Positions 46,553 to 53,848 of a stretch of DNA of 64,000 nt are shown in pieces. The number at the start of each line of letters is the position of its first letter. Within the stretch, counting starts at the first letter, position 1. The DNA lies in the NCBI RefSeq assembly GCF_008806375.1, contig NZ_WAAT01000037.1:1-64000 (forward strand), read 5' to 3'. A program made the position numbers and the translations under genes. The notes below the pieces were generated by a model. That model saw only the letters and a program-made list of their open reading frames with translations. It had not been told where the DNA came from and made no database searches. The DNA comes from Pseudotamlana haliotis. GTDB taxonomy: Bacteria; Bacteroidota; Bacteroidia; Flavobacteriales; Flavobacteriaceae.

Positions 46553-48739
46553 ATGAAATCGACTATAAAAATTGCTACTAAGAAACTGCTGTATATGGCT
46601 GTTTTATTATTTTCAATAAGCACTATTGCCCAAGAGAATGATAAGCCTGTAGATTCAACCGTTACCGAAAATCTAGATGAGGTTGTAGTGAAAGCGGTAC
46701 GAGTCAACGCCGATTCGCCTATAACACACTCTAATGTTTCCAAAGAAGAACTTGAAAAACGTAATTTAGGTCAAGACATTCCAACGCTTTTAAATTATTT
46801 GCCTTCTGTTGTTACAACTAGTGACGCCGGAGCAGGAATTGGTTATTCAGGTATTCGCGTTCGTGGTACCGATGCAACTCGAGTAAACGTGACTATAAAT
46901 GGAATTCCTTATAATGATCCTGAAAGTCAAGGCACGTTTTGGGTGAATTTGGGTGATTTTGCGTCTTCCACCGAAAGTTTACAACTGCAACGTGGTGTGG
47001 GGTCTTCAACAAATGGTTCAGGGGCTTTTGGAGCGAGTTTAAACCTGTTAACTGATAATTCTTCTGATATCGCTTCCGCGGAAATAGCCAATAGTTTCGG
47101 AAGTTATAATACTAGAAAACATACCGTAAAAATGAGTACAGGGCTTATTGATGATCGTTTTGAAGTGTCTGGTCGTTTTTCTAAAATTGATTCTGATGGG
47201 TATGTCGATCGTGCTTTTACCGATTTAAAATCGTATTTCATTCAAGGGGTTTACAAAGAAGGAAACACCTTAATTAAAGCCTTAACTTTTGGTAATGAAG
47301 AAGAAACCTATCAAGCTTGGTATGGTTTAACAGCCGAGCAATTGGAGGAAGATCGTCGCCAAAATCCCTACACATATGATAATGAAATTGATGCCTACTG
47401 GCAGGATCATTATCAGTTACACTGGAATCAGCGTTTAAACAACCGTTGGTCAACAACCTTAGGTTTAAACTACACAAAAGGAGAAGGGTATTTTGAGCAG
47501 TATGAGTCAGAAACCACCGATATTGATTTATATAATGGTATTGTTGTAGCAACAGACGTTAATGATGACGGTGAACCAATTACCGATGTGATTAGAAGAC
47601 GTTGGTTGGATAACGATTTTTATGTGGTTAACGCCAATGTGACCTATAAGAAGAACAGTTTAGAGATTATTTCAGGAGTTTCATACAACACCTATTCTGG
47701 AGATCACTTTGGTGAAGTGATTTGGGCCAGACAATTTGCTCCAGATGCCGAAATTAGAGATCATTATTATGATGGTGATGCGACTAAAAAAGATTTTAGT
47801 GTTTTCTCTAAAGCCACGTTCAAATTTGCACGAAAGTTTACAGGATTTGTTGATTTACAAGGCCGTTTTGTAGACTATAAAACCGATGGGGTCAATTCTG
47901 ATGGTGTGCCTTTTGTGACTGATGCGAATTTCAGTTTCTTTAATCCGAAAGTTGGTATAACCTATAAACATTGTGATTTCAATAGTTTTTATGCCTCATT
48001 TGCTATTGCTAATAGAGAGCCTAATAGAGATGATTTTAAGGCGGGTGTTACTGAAAATGAAACCCTTAATGATGTAGAATTGGGCTGGCGTTACAATAGC
48101 GAAAAAGTAAATTTAAACACCAACTTGTATTATATGTTTTATGAAAATCAATTGGTGTTAACTGGTGAGTTAGATGATGTGGGAAGCCCATTAAGAGCCA
48201 CAAGTGGTAAAAGTTACCGTTTAGGACTTGAAGTGGATGCCAATATCATGTTTACTGATAAATTCAGCATGAACACCAACGTGACGTTAAGCCGAAATAA
48301 AAACAGAGATTTTACAAGTTCAATTGATGGCGAATTAGTTGATTTAGGAGAAACTAATATATCATTTTCACCAAATGTTGTTGTGGGTAATGCTTTTAAT
48401 TATTCTCCAATAGAAAATTTACAATTATCATGGTTAAGTAAATTTGTGGGTGAACAATACATGGGAAATACCGATAACGAAGAATCAAAACTTCCAGACT
48501 ATTTTGTTAACGATTTAAGTATCACCTATGTGATTAAACCTAAAAAAATATTCAAAGCTATTGTAATTTCAGGATTAGCAAACAATATTTTTAATCGGGA
48601 ATATGTGTCTAATGGATACTTTGGTTCTTATGATTATAATAATCCTTCTAGCCCAACAGGGATTACTACAGGCTATTATGCGGGCTATTATCCGCAGGCC
48701 ACGGCTAATTTCTTGGTGGGCCTTAATTTGAAGTTTTAA
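46553..48739 (+). CDS. TonB-dependent receptor, probably for thiamine
   Basis: An outer-membrane uptake protein of 728 residues. The signal peptide ends near ISTIAQ (residue 27). A TonB-box-like stretch LDEVVVKAVRVNADSP (about 41-56) is followed by the plug (LGQDIPTLLNYLPSVVTTSD, IRVRGTDATRVNVTINGIPY) and a barrel ending in FLVGLNLKF with the terminal aromatic. The TPP riboswitch in its leader identifies the substrate as thiamine or a derivative by regulation. The thiamine-binding protein, PnuT-like transporter and kinase are in the operon just upstream, which gives a complete route from outside to phosphorylated vitamin. Confidence 0.93.
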   Translation: MKSTIKIATKKLLYMAVLLFSISTIAQENDKPVDSTVTENLDEVVVKAVRVNADSPITHSNVSKEELEKRNLGQDIPTLLNYLPSVVTTSDAGAGIGYSGIRVRGTDATRVNVTINGIPYNDPESQGTFWVNLGDFASSTESLQLQRGVGSSTNGSGAFGASLNLLTDNSSDIASAEIANSFGSYNTRKHTVKMSTGLIDDRFEVSGRFSKIDSDGYVDRAFTDLKSYFIQGVYKEGNTLIKALTFGNEEETYQAWYGLTAEQLEEDRRQNPYTYDNEIDAYWQDHYQLHWNQRLNNRWSTTLGLNYTKGEGYFEQYESETTDIDLYNGIVVATDVNDDGEPITDVIRRRWLDNDFYVVNANVTYKKNSLEIISGVSYNTYSGDHFGEVIWARQFAPDAEIRDHYYDGDATKKDFSVFSKATFKFARKFTGFVDLQGRFVDYKTDGVNSDGVPFVTDANFSFFNPKVGITYKHCDFNSFYASFAIANREPNRDDFKAGVTENETLNDVELGWRYNSEKVNLNTNLYYMFYENQLVLTGELDDVGSPLRATSGKSYRLGLEVDANIMFTDKFSMNTNVTLSRNKNRDFTSSIDGELVDLGETNISFSPNVVVGNAFNYSPIENLQLSWLSKFVGEQYMGNTDNEESKLPDYFVNDLSITYVIKPKKIFKAIVISGLANNIFNREYVSNGYFGSYDYNNPSSPTGITTGYYAGYYPQATANFLVGLNLKF

Positions 48740-48830
48740 TACAATGTATTGATTGTTCCAAACGTAGAGAGGTATCTGCTTTTTTCTCATGTTTGGTAGA
48801 ACTCTTAAAGTTTATAATGAAAAGTATCTC

Positions 48831-48870
48831 AGACCTTTTAGGTTTTTAAAACCTGAAAGGTCTTTTTTTT
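48831..48870 (+). terminator. Terminator of the thiamine receptor gene
   Basis: AGACCTTTTAGGTTTT and AAAACCTGAAAGGTCT form a long stem with one wobble, followed by eight T residues. The CCTTTyAGGTTTT core is shared with the elements at 16487 and 30852. Confidence 0.92.
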
Positions 48871-48895
48871 AAATGATACCCAATAAAAAAGTATC

Positions 48896-49333
48896 TCAAT
48901 TCGAAATGTAAAGAATATTGCCGCTCAAGTTTGCTCTGTAAAATTTTAAAGCACATCTTAAACCGTCATTATTGTCTGGTTCGCCTGTTATAAAATTATA
49001 GCGGTTACCATCTCCACAGCCACATTCACCAAATAAACCATCAGGTACAATAGCAGAGCATTCACTTCTAGCATGATTGGGGTCACTGGCATCCCAAGCC
49101 ATGTAACTTCCGCCAATGCTAGCTACAATTACTCCGTTGTTTCCAATACCAGGGATATAAATAGAATTGCCATCAAAATTTAATTGACTGTATTGAGGCA
49201 GGTTTAAATCAATTTGATAATTTACCGTGACATCCAGTAAAAAGTTACAGTTCTCATCGTTATCATTACTGCCACTACAGTTCGTTAATAACACGAAACA
49301 AGAAGACAGGAATAAGGTATATAGTAATTTCAT
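48896..49333 (-). CDS. Rieske-like Cys-rich lipoprotein
   Basis: A 145-residue exported lipoprotein when started at the ATG 49333 (MKLLYTLFLSSCFVLLTNCS); the longer TTG start would add a useless leader. The lipobox is LLTNC. The mature part (INLPQYSQL-like YQIDLNLPQYSQLNFDGNSI, then GIGNNGVIVASIGGSYMAWD) has a layout resembling Rieske-fold proteins. However, the cysteine cluster reads ECSAIVPDGLFGECGCGDG and lacks a clear Cys-x-His pair, so it may not hold a [2Fe-2S] cluster. The function is unknown. It converges on the thiamine receptor. Confidence 0.65.
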   Translation of the reverse strand: MKLLYTLFLSSCFVLLTNCSGSNDNDENCNFLLDVTVNYQIDLNLPQYSQLNFDGNSIYIPGIGNNGVIVASIGGSYMAWDASDPNHARSECSAIVPDGLFGECGCGDGNRYNFITGEPDNNDGLRCALKFYRANLSGNILYISN

Positions 49334-49490
49334 AGCATGGAAAATAAGGCGCAATTTACAATAAATAGAAAACAGTGCGGGTTTAATTTTATTGTTTAAC
49401 GCTGTGACTTTTATATGAATGGTCTTTTAGGAACTTATAAAAAAATTAAGCGGACTCTCAGATTAAAAAACATATAATTTAAATATTTTG

Positions 49491-49529
49491 TATATTTGTA
49501 GGACAATCTCGTGGAAACGGGATTTTTTT
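49491..49529 (+). promoter_or_regulatory. greA promoter box with immediate terminator hairpin
   Basis: TATATTTG (49491-49498) is a good -7 box; no matching -33 TTTG is seen. Starting at 49505, close to the expected transcript start, AATCTCGT (49505-49512) pairs with ACGGGATT (49517-49524) across a GGAA tetraloop, followed by a T run to 49529. This would stop many transcripts after about 25 bases, before greA. Confidence 0.65.
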
Positions 49530-49605
49530 GTTTGCTGAATCCTTTAACGCTATTATTTTATGTTGAAGTATCTCAGCATCTTTTATTAAGTAAAACAATG
49601 AAGTT

Positions 49606-50079
49606 ATGAGTAAAGCATCGTACTATACAGCAGATGGGTTAAAAAAATTGAGAGACGAGTTAAGACAACTTAAAGATGTTGAGCGTGTAAAAGCCTCTAG
49701 AGCCATAGCCGAAGCCAGAGATAAAGGGGATTTAAGTGAAAATGCCGAATATGATGCCGCCAAAGAAGCACAAGGGATGTTAGAAATGCGAATTTCTAAA
49801 TTGGAAGACGCTCTTGCCGGAGCTCGCGTTATTGATGAGTCACAAATGGATACCTCTAAAATTTTAGTTTTATCGAAAGTGAAGATAAAGAACCAAACCA
49901 ATGGCATGGAAATGAATTATACCTTGGTAGCCGATGGTGAAGCCGATTTAGCTACAGGAAAAATTTCTGTAAATTCACCTATCGGGAAAGGTTTACTAGG
50001 GAAATCTGTTGGTGATGTGGCCGAAATTCAAGTGCCTAACGGGGTAATGAAATTTGATATTGTTGAAATCTCAAGGTAG
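49606..50079 (+). CDS. greA: Transcription elongation factor GreA
   Basis: Binds RNA polymerase and rescues backtracked complexes by stimulating transcript cleavage. The N-terminal coiled coil (YTADGLKKLRDELRQLKDVE, then AIAEARDKGDLSENAEYDAA) carries the acidic tip residues Asp and Glu in DKGDLSENAEYDAAKE. The C-terminal FKBP-like domain runs from about 80 to VPNGVMKFDIVEISR. At 157 residues the length is standard. It stands alone, with a hairpin-bearing leader and its own terminator downstream. Confidence 0.97.
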   Translation: MSKASYYTADGLKKLRDELRQLKDVERVKASRAIAEARDKGDLSENAEYDAAKEAQGMLEMRISKLEDALAGARVIDESQMDTSKILVLSKVKIKNQTNGMEMNYTLVADGEADLATGKISVNSPIGKGLLGKSVGDVAEIQVPNGVMKFDIVEISR

Positions 50080-50130
50080 ATTTTCATTGTAGAAATATAC
50101 CATAAAATACATTTTAAAGAAGTGATCATA

Positions 50131-50163
50131 AAGATTCCTGTTTATTTCAACAGGAATCTTTTA
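50131..50163 (+). terminator. Terminator of greA
   Basis: AAGATTCCTGTT (50131-50142) and AACAGGAATCTT (50149-50160) form a perfect 12-bp stem with a six-base loop and trailing T residues. Confidence 0.9.
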
Positions 50164-50255
50164 TATTTACAGTGAACTTATTTTAGTATAAGGTAGTAGC
50201 AAAATTAATTTGATTATTCATGCTTTGTTATTAACCTGAAAGTATATTGTTTTTT

Positions 50256-50312
50256 TGTCATTTCAAGGAACCGAGGAATCTTATTAGATGCTTCACTTCG
50301 TTATGAATGACA
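50256..50312. repeat. TGTCATTTC...GAATGACA repeat, copy 2
   Basis: It begins TGTCATTTCAAGGAACCGAG, contains GAATCTTATTAGAT and ends ATGAATGACA. The end arms are inverted, as in the copy at 16722-16786, while the middle has diverged. Confidence 0.6.
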
Positions 50313-50394
50313 ATAATATCATGATGTATGATTACCAATATGCTGTAAAATTAAAATGAGTTTTTTGTAAACTCTCAATACTCAAAATGATATT

Positions 50395-50784
50395 ATGGCA
50401 TCAATTTTTACTAAAATAGTAAATGGCGAAATTCCTTGTTACAAGGTCGCAGAAACCGAAGATTTTTTAGCGTTTTTAGACGTGAACCCCAATGCGAAAG
50501 GACATACGTTATGTATTCCGAAGCAAGAGGTTGATAAAATCTTTGATTTAGATGAAACGACGTATCATGGTTTGATGGCCTTTTCAAGAGCTGTAGCCTT
50601 AGCGCTTAAAAAAGCTGTGCCTTGTGAGCGTATTGGCATGTCAGTAATAGGTTTAGAAGTACCTCATGCCCATGTGCATTTAATTCCCTTACAATCTATG
50701 GATGATGCACGATTTATTAAAAAGGTGGCTATGACTGAAGCAGAGTTTCAAGATTTAGCCAAGACCATTCAAGCCGAATTATAA
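50395..50784 (+). CDS. HIT-family nucleotide hydrolase
   Basis: A small cytoplasmic protein (129 residues) of the histidine-triad superfamily, Hint-like, that probably hydrolyses adenosine phosphoramidates or dinucleotides. The triad is HAHVHLIPL with His91, His93 and His95. The N-terminal block ASIFTKIVNGEIPCYKVAET and NPNAKGHTLCIPKQEV are typical. It ends inside the stop region of the convergent zinc-ribbon gene, overlapping it by six bases. Confidence 0.94.
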   Translation: MASIFTKIVNGEIPCYKVAETEDFLAFLDVNPNAKGHTLCIPKQEVDKIFDLDETTYHGLMAFSRAVALALKKAVPCERIGMSVIGLEVPHAHVHLIPLQSMDDARFIKKVAMTEAEFQDLAKTIQAEL

Positions 50785-51123
50785 AGCCACTACTACCGAA
50801 ATACCAATACCAATTATAGCGATAGCGCTAATAATTAAGGTCCAAGACAGCGCTTTGAGTTTGGTAAATGGTGATTTTGGTTCAAATACTTTTTTCTGAT
50901 AGTCTACAACACGGTCAATGTCATCAGTCCATTGTTCAGGATAAATGGCTGTTTCACATGTTTTGCAATTTAATTCATGCTTAATTTCTGGCGTAAGTGC
51001 CTTGTAGAATGAGGTTTCAACTACTTTTTGCTTAAATAATAAATGCAAACCCTTAGTGTTATAGCACTCAGGGCAATTGTTGTTTAAAGCAACTTCTTTA
51101 ATTTCTATAAGTTTCTCCGGCAT
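50779..51123 (-). CDS. Zinc-ribbon-like membrane protein
   Basis: A 114-residue protein of unknown function. The N-terminal half has a cysteine pair NNCPECYN and a second pair NCKTCETA, which could bind zinc like a ribbon. It ends in one or two membrane segments (LSWTLIISAIAIIGIGISVV). The gene follows the histidine kinase gene by two bases on the same strand, so they probably form an operon and it may work with the kinase. It overlaps the HIT gene tail to tail. Confidence 0.7.
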   Translation of the reverse strand: MPEKLIEIKEVALNNNCPECYNTKGLHLLFKQKVVETSFYKALTPEIKHELNCKTCETAIYPEQWTDDIDRVVDYQKKVFEPKSPFTKLKALSWTLIISAIAIIGIGISVVVAL

Positions 51124-51125
51124 AA

Positions 51126-52277
51126 TTATACAGTGCTTTTTAAGCTAATTTGAAAAGTGGTGCCTTTACCAATTTCAGATTGTAAAACTTTAATTCTTCC
51201 ATCGTGGAATTCTTCAATAATACGTTTTGTTAATGATAATCCCAAGCCCCAACCACGTTTTTTTGTGGTGTAACCAGGTTCAAAAATTTTCGTAAAGTTC
51301 TTTTTAGCCAAACCTTTACCGGTATCGCTCACACAAATTTTGACGTAATTTTCAAGCTGTGAGATTTCAACTTTAAGTTTTCCGCGGCCTTTCATAGCAT
51401 CTATCGCGTTTTTAACCAAATTTTCAATGGTCCAGCTGTAAAGTTCTTTGTTTAAATTTACATAAATTTCTCCTTCCGGAACAAATAATTCAAATTCAAT
51501 AAGGTTTGAAGACCGGTCTTTTAAGTATTCATAAGAGTGAATGGTTTCAGCAATAATATCTGCTTTTTCTAAGGTGGGCAGTGATCCAATTTTACTAAAA
51601 CGTTCTGTGATTGTTTTTAAGCGATCCACGTCTTTTTCGATTTCAATAATATAATCGGGGTTGACGTTTTCGGTTTTTAAAATTTCGGTCCAACCAATTA
51701 AAGATGAAAGCGGCGTGCCTATTTGATGAGCGGTTTCCTTAGCCATTCCTGACCATAGTTTGTTTTGTGTCGCGTTTTTGTTGCTTCGGTAGAAGAAGAA
51801 AATAACGGCGCCAAAAAGAAAAACAATGAGTAATAAAGCTAAAGGGTAGTATTTTAATTTGTTTAACAACGGCGAGTTGCCATAGTAAATCGTACTGTTT
51901 AATTTATTGTCGAAAATAACTTCAATAGGCCTGTTTTCACTTTTGAAGGTAGCAATTAATTTGTCAACATATTTTTGATCGGAAAATTGCGTGTCATCAA
52001 TATTGAGGTAACTACCAATACTGCCATCCTTGTTAATTTCTAATACAGGGGTGGTGGTATTGCTGTTTAAAATCTTTAGGGTTAAATCTAGGTTGGTATT
52101 GTCGTCAGAATTAATTAAATCCGTTTGAGCAAAAGACCAGATTTCCATTTTAATGCGCTCTTCCTCTTTAAAATGCTGAAAGAATTCATAAGTTTTCCAT
52201 AAAATGAGAGAGACAATAGCAAACGATGCGATAATAATGCCCCAACGAAAAGTATTGCTATATTTTGCAAATATCAT
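51126..52277 (-). CDS. Sensor histidine kinase
   Basis: A membrane sensor kinase, 383 residues if started at the ATG 52277 (MIFAKYSNTFRWGIIIASFA); a TTG further upstream adds 11 residues and is less likely. Two membrane segments (about 9-29 and 147-162) enclose an extracytoplasmic region of about 110 residues. The H-box is WSGMAKETAHQIGTPLSSLI with the phosphorylated His184. ATP-binding N, G1 and G2 boxes are present (NLVKNAIDAMKG, VSDTGKGLAKK, GWGLGLSLTKRI). No response regulator is adjacent; the next gene on this strand is the zinc-ribbon membrane protein. The signal sensed is unknown. Confidence 0.92.
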   Translation of the reverse strand: MIFAKYSNTFRWGIIIASFAIVSLILWKTYEFFQHFKEEERIKMEIWSFAQTDLINSDDNTNLDLTLKILNSNTTTPVLEINKDGSIGSYLNIDDTQFSDQKYVDKLIATFKSENRPIEVIFDNKLNSTIYYGNSPLLNKLKYYPLALLLIVFLFGAVIFFFYRSNKNATQNKLWSGMAKETAHQIGTPLSSLIGWTEILKTENVNPDYIIEIEKDVDRLKTITERFSKIGSLPTLEKADIIAETIHSYEYLKDRSSNLIEFELFVPEGEIYVNLNKELYSWTIENLVKNAIDAMKGRGKLKVEISQLENYVKICVSDTGKGLAKKNFTKIFEPGYTTKKRGWGLGLSLTKRIIEEFHDGRIKVLQSEIGKGTTFQISLKSTV

Positions 52278-52439
52278 TGATATCAAAATTTGATTGGTAA
52301 TATAATGCAAATCTGTTAATAATATTGCGCAAAGACTTGGTAAATTGATTTTTTAGAGCGAGACGTGAGCTTAGCATTTTTTTAGAAAAGCTTTTTGTTA
52401 ATGTTGAAAACTAGATTCAATTTTCAAGATTTTTTTAGT

Positions 52440-52447
52440 TAGTTTTG
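52440..52447 (+). promoter_or_regulatory. TAGTTTTG -7 box for candidate RNA
   Basis: TAGTTTTG matches the Bacteroidota -7 element TAnnTTTG and lies a few bases before the 5' arm of a long stem. No TTTG at the right upstream distance is visible, so the promoter is only half supported. Confidence 0.45.
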
Positions 52448-52449
52448 TG

Positions 52450-52607
52450 GAAATATTTTGGGGAAGATCTACTGCGTTAATCAAAATAGGCTGTTGGCCA
52501 ATAAATTACAGGTTTTTTCGTTGGAATACAGGTGCTAAAGCATCTGGCCGCTTGCCATTCATAGAACAATGGAATCTTACAATAGACGAGCGCCCCAATA
52601 TTTAATT
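52450..52607 (+). ncRNA. Candidate structured non-coding RNA (about 155 nt)
   Basis: The two ends pair: AAATATT-TT-GGGG (52451-52463) with CCCCAATATTT (52593-52603), giving 11 bp with a two-base bulge. A shorter inner stem UCUA/UAGA (52468-52471 with 52583-52586), a hairpin CAGGUGC-UAAA-GCAUCUG (52529-52546) and another, CCAUU/AAUGG (52555-52572), lie inside. A TAGTTTTG promoter box is directly upstream. A paired-ends fold of this size is seen in 6S RNAs, and a Flavobacteria-type 6S motif is known, but I cannot match this to it by eye. A 51-codon GTG reading frame also crosses the region, so a tiny gene or remnant is the alternative. Confidence 0.45.
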
Positions 52608-52649
52608 AATTTTGAGTTAAGAAGTAAAATCAAACATAAACACGAGTAA

Positions 52650-53030
52650 ATGGAAGTTCAAGGAAGAATTAAAATGGTTGGGGAAACACAATCATTTGGA
52701 AGTAACGGATTTAGAAAAAGAGAAATTGTAGTAACTACAGATGAGCAGTACCCACAGCACATCATGGTGGAGTTTGTTCAAGATAAAACCGATTTATTAA
52801 ACAACTACCAAGTAGGACAACAAGTTAAAATTAACATCAATTTACGCGGTAGAGAATGGGTAAATCCTCAAGGAGAAACAAAGTATTTTAACTCTATTCA
52901 AGGATGGCGTATTGAAGCAGCTCAACCAGCAGGAGCAGGAGACGCAGGCATGCCTCCAGTACCACCAGCAGATGCTTTTGAGCCAGCAGGTGATTTAAAA
53001 GAAGAAGACGCAGACGATTTGCCTTTCTAA
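52650..53030 (+). CDS. DUF3127 protein with SSB-like acidic tail
   Basis: A 126-residue protein of the Bacteroidota DUF3127 family. Residues 1-95 look like an OB-type beta fold (MEVQGRIKMVGETQSFGSNG, QVGQQVKININLRGREWVNP). A Pro/Ala/Gly linker follows and the protein ends EEDADDLPF, the same terminal DDLPF as in the single-stranded DNA-binding protein encoded at 20.4-20.9 kb. A role alongside SSB partners in DNA metabolism is inferred. The gene is alone, between the candidate RNA and a terminator. Confidence 0.85.
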   Translation: MEVQGRIKMVGETQSFGSNGFRKREIVVTTDEQYPQHIMVEFVQDKTDLLNNYQVGQQVKININLRGREWVNPQGETKYFNSIQGWRIEAAQPAGAGDAGMPPVPPADAFEPAGDLKEEDADDLPF

Positions 53031-53040
53031 ATTAAAAAGG

Positions 53041-53060
53041 TTTTTCGCTTTCGCGGAAAT
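53041..53060. repeat. Short motif TTTTTCGCTTTCGCGGAAAT
   Basis: One intergenic occurrence of a recurring motif (core TTCGCTTTCGCGGAA), placed between the DUF3127 stop and its terminator. A related copy is at 39888-39905; inverted copies lie inside mutY (19889-19905) and the glycerate kinase gene (60337-60355). Confidence 0.6.
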
Positions 53061-53066
53061 AAATAT

Positions 53067-53101
53067 AAAACCTCAATGTTGAAGTGCATTGAGGTTTTTT
53101 T
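53067..53101 (+). terminator. Terminator of the DUF3127 gene
   Basis: AAAACCTCAATG (53067-53078) pairs with CATTGAGGTTTT (53087-53098) around an eight-base loop, ending in T residues. Confidence 0.9.
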
Positions 53102-53189
53102 ATTCCACGCAGCTTCAAAATGAACTTGGTAAACCGGTTTATTTAACTTTTATTAATTTTGTGTCTTTAATTTTTTAATTTTCACGGTC

Positions 53190-53825
53190 ATGGAGCCCAT
53201 GTTTCACGTTTTATCAGAGGATCTTAGGTTCCCAGCAGCCCATGAAGCATCAGCAGACGGCCTACTTGCCGTTGGTGGCGATTTGTCTGTGGAACGCTTA
53301 CTTTTAGCTTATAAAACGGGTGTTTTTCCTTGGTTTAGTGAAGGCGATCCGATTTTATGGTGGTCACCAGACCCCCGATTTGTGTTGTTTACTGAAAAAT
53401 TAAAGGTTTCTAAAAGTATGCGGCAGGTACTTCGTAAAGACCAATTCACGGTAACCGAAAACAAAGCCTTTTTAGAGGTCATGCAATCCTGTTCTAAAAT
53501 AAAACGCGAAGGGCAAGACGATACCTGGATTACACAAAGCATGATTGATGCTTACAGTGAATTACATCAACTTGGTTATGCCAAATCGGTTGAAGTTTGG
53601 CAAGATAATAGTCTCGTTGGCGGACTCTATGGTATCGATTTGGGAAATGGCGTGTTTTGTGGCGAAAGCATGTTTTCTAAAGTTAGTAATGCTAGTAAAG
53701 TGGGTTTTATTAAGTTTATTCAAAACCATAATTATAAGCTCATTGATTGCCAAGTGCACACTAATCACCTTGAAAGTTTGGGTGCTGAAGAAATTTCAAG
53801 AGCATCCTTTTTAAGTTATTTGTAA
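53190..53825 (+). CDS. aat: Leucyl/phenylalanyl-tRNA-protein transferase
   Basis: Attaches Leu or Phe from its tRNA to proteins beginning with Arg or Lys, marking them for ClpS/ClpAP degradation (N-end rule). Family blocks are intact: FPAAHEASADGLLAVGGDLS, YKTGVFPWFSEGDPILWWSP, RFVLFTEKLKVSKSMRQ, DDTWITQSMIDAY, VEVWQDNSLVGGLYGIDLGN, FCGESMFSKVSNASKV, and DCQVHTNHLESLGAEEISR. At 211 residues it is full length. The first ATG is chosen; the second (codon 3) is possible. Confidence 0.96.
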   Translation: MEPMFHVLSEDLRFPAAHEASADGLLAVGGDLSVERLLLAYKTGVFPWFSEGDPILWWSPDPRFVLFTEKLKVSKSMRQVLRKDQFTVTENKAFLEVMQSCSKIKREGQDDTWITQSMIDAYSELHQLGYAKSVEVWQDNSLVGGLYGIDLGNGVFCGESMFSKVSNASKVGFIKFIQNHNYKLIDCQVHTNHLESLGAEEISRASFLSYL

Positions 53826-53848
53826 GCTGTTTTTTTTTATTTGAAAAA

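Larger units (their letters stand above)
50080..50394. other. Intergenic region with terminator and a palindromic repeat
   Basis: This interval between greA and the HIT gene holds the greA terminator and a TGTCATTTC/GAATGACA element. No further gene or strong promoter is seen. Confidence 0.65.
52278..52649. other. Intergenic region holding a candidate structured RNA
   Basis: The 372-base gap between the divergent kinase and DUF3127 genes is A/T-rich to about 52430, then carries the promoter-like TAGTTTTG and a folded stretch described separately, and finally a short A/T-rich leader for the DUF3127 gene. Confidence 0.6.

Noticed and set aside
52448-52603. GTG-started frame of 51 codons in the kinase-DUF3127 gap
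   Set aside because: Not accepted as a gene because its ends pair as an RNA stem and a promoter box sits directly before it, but it remains the main alternative to the RNA call.
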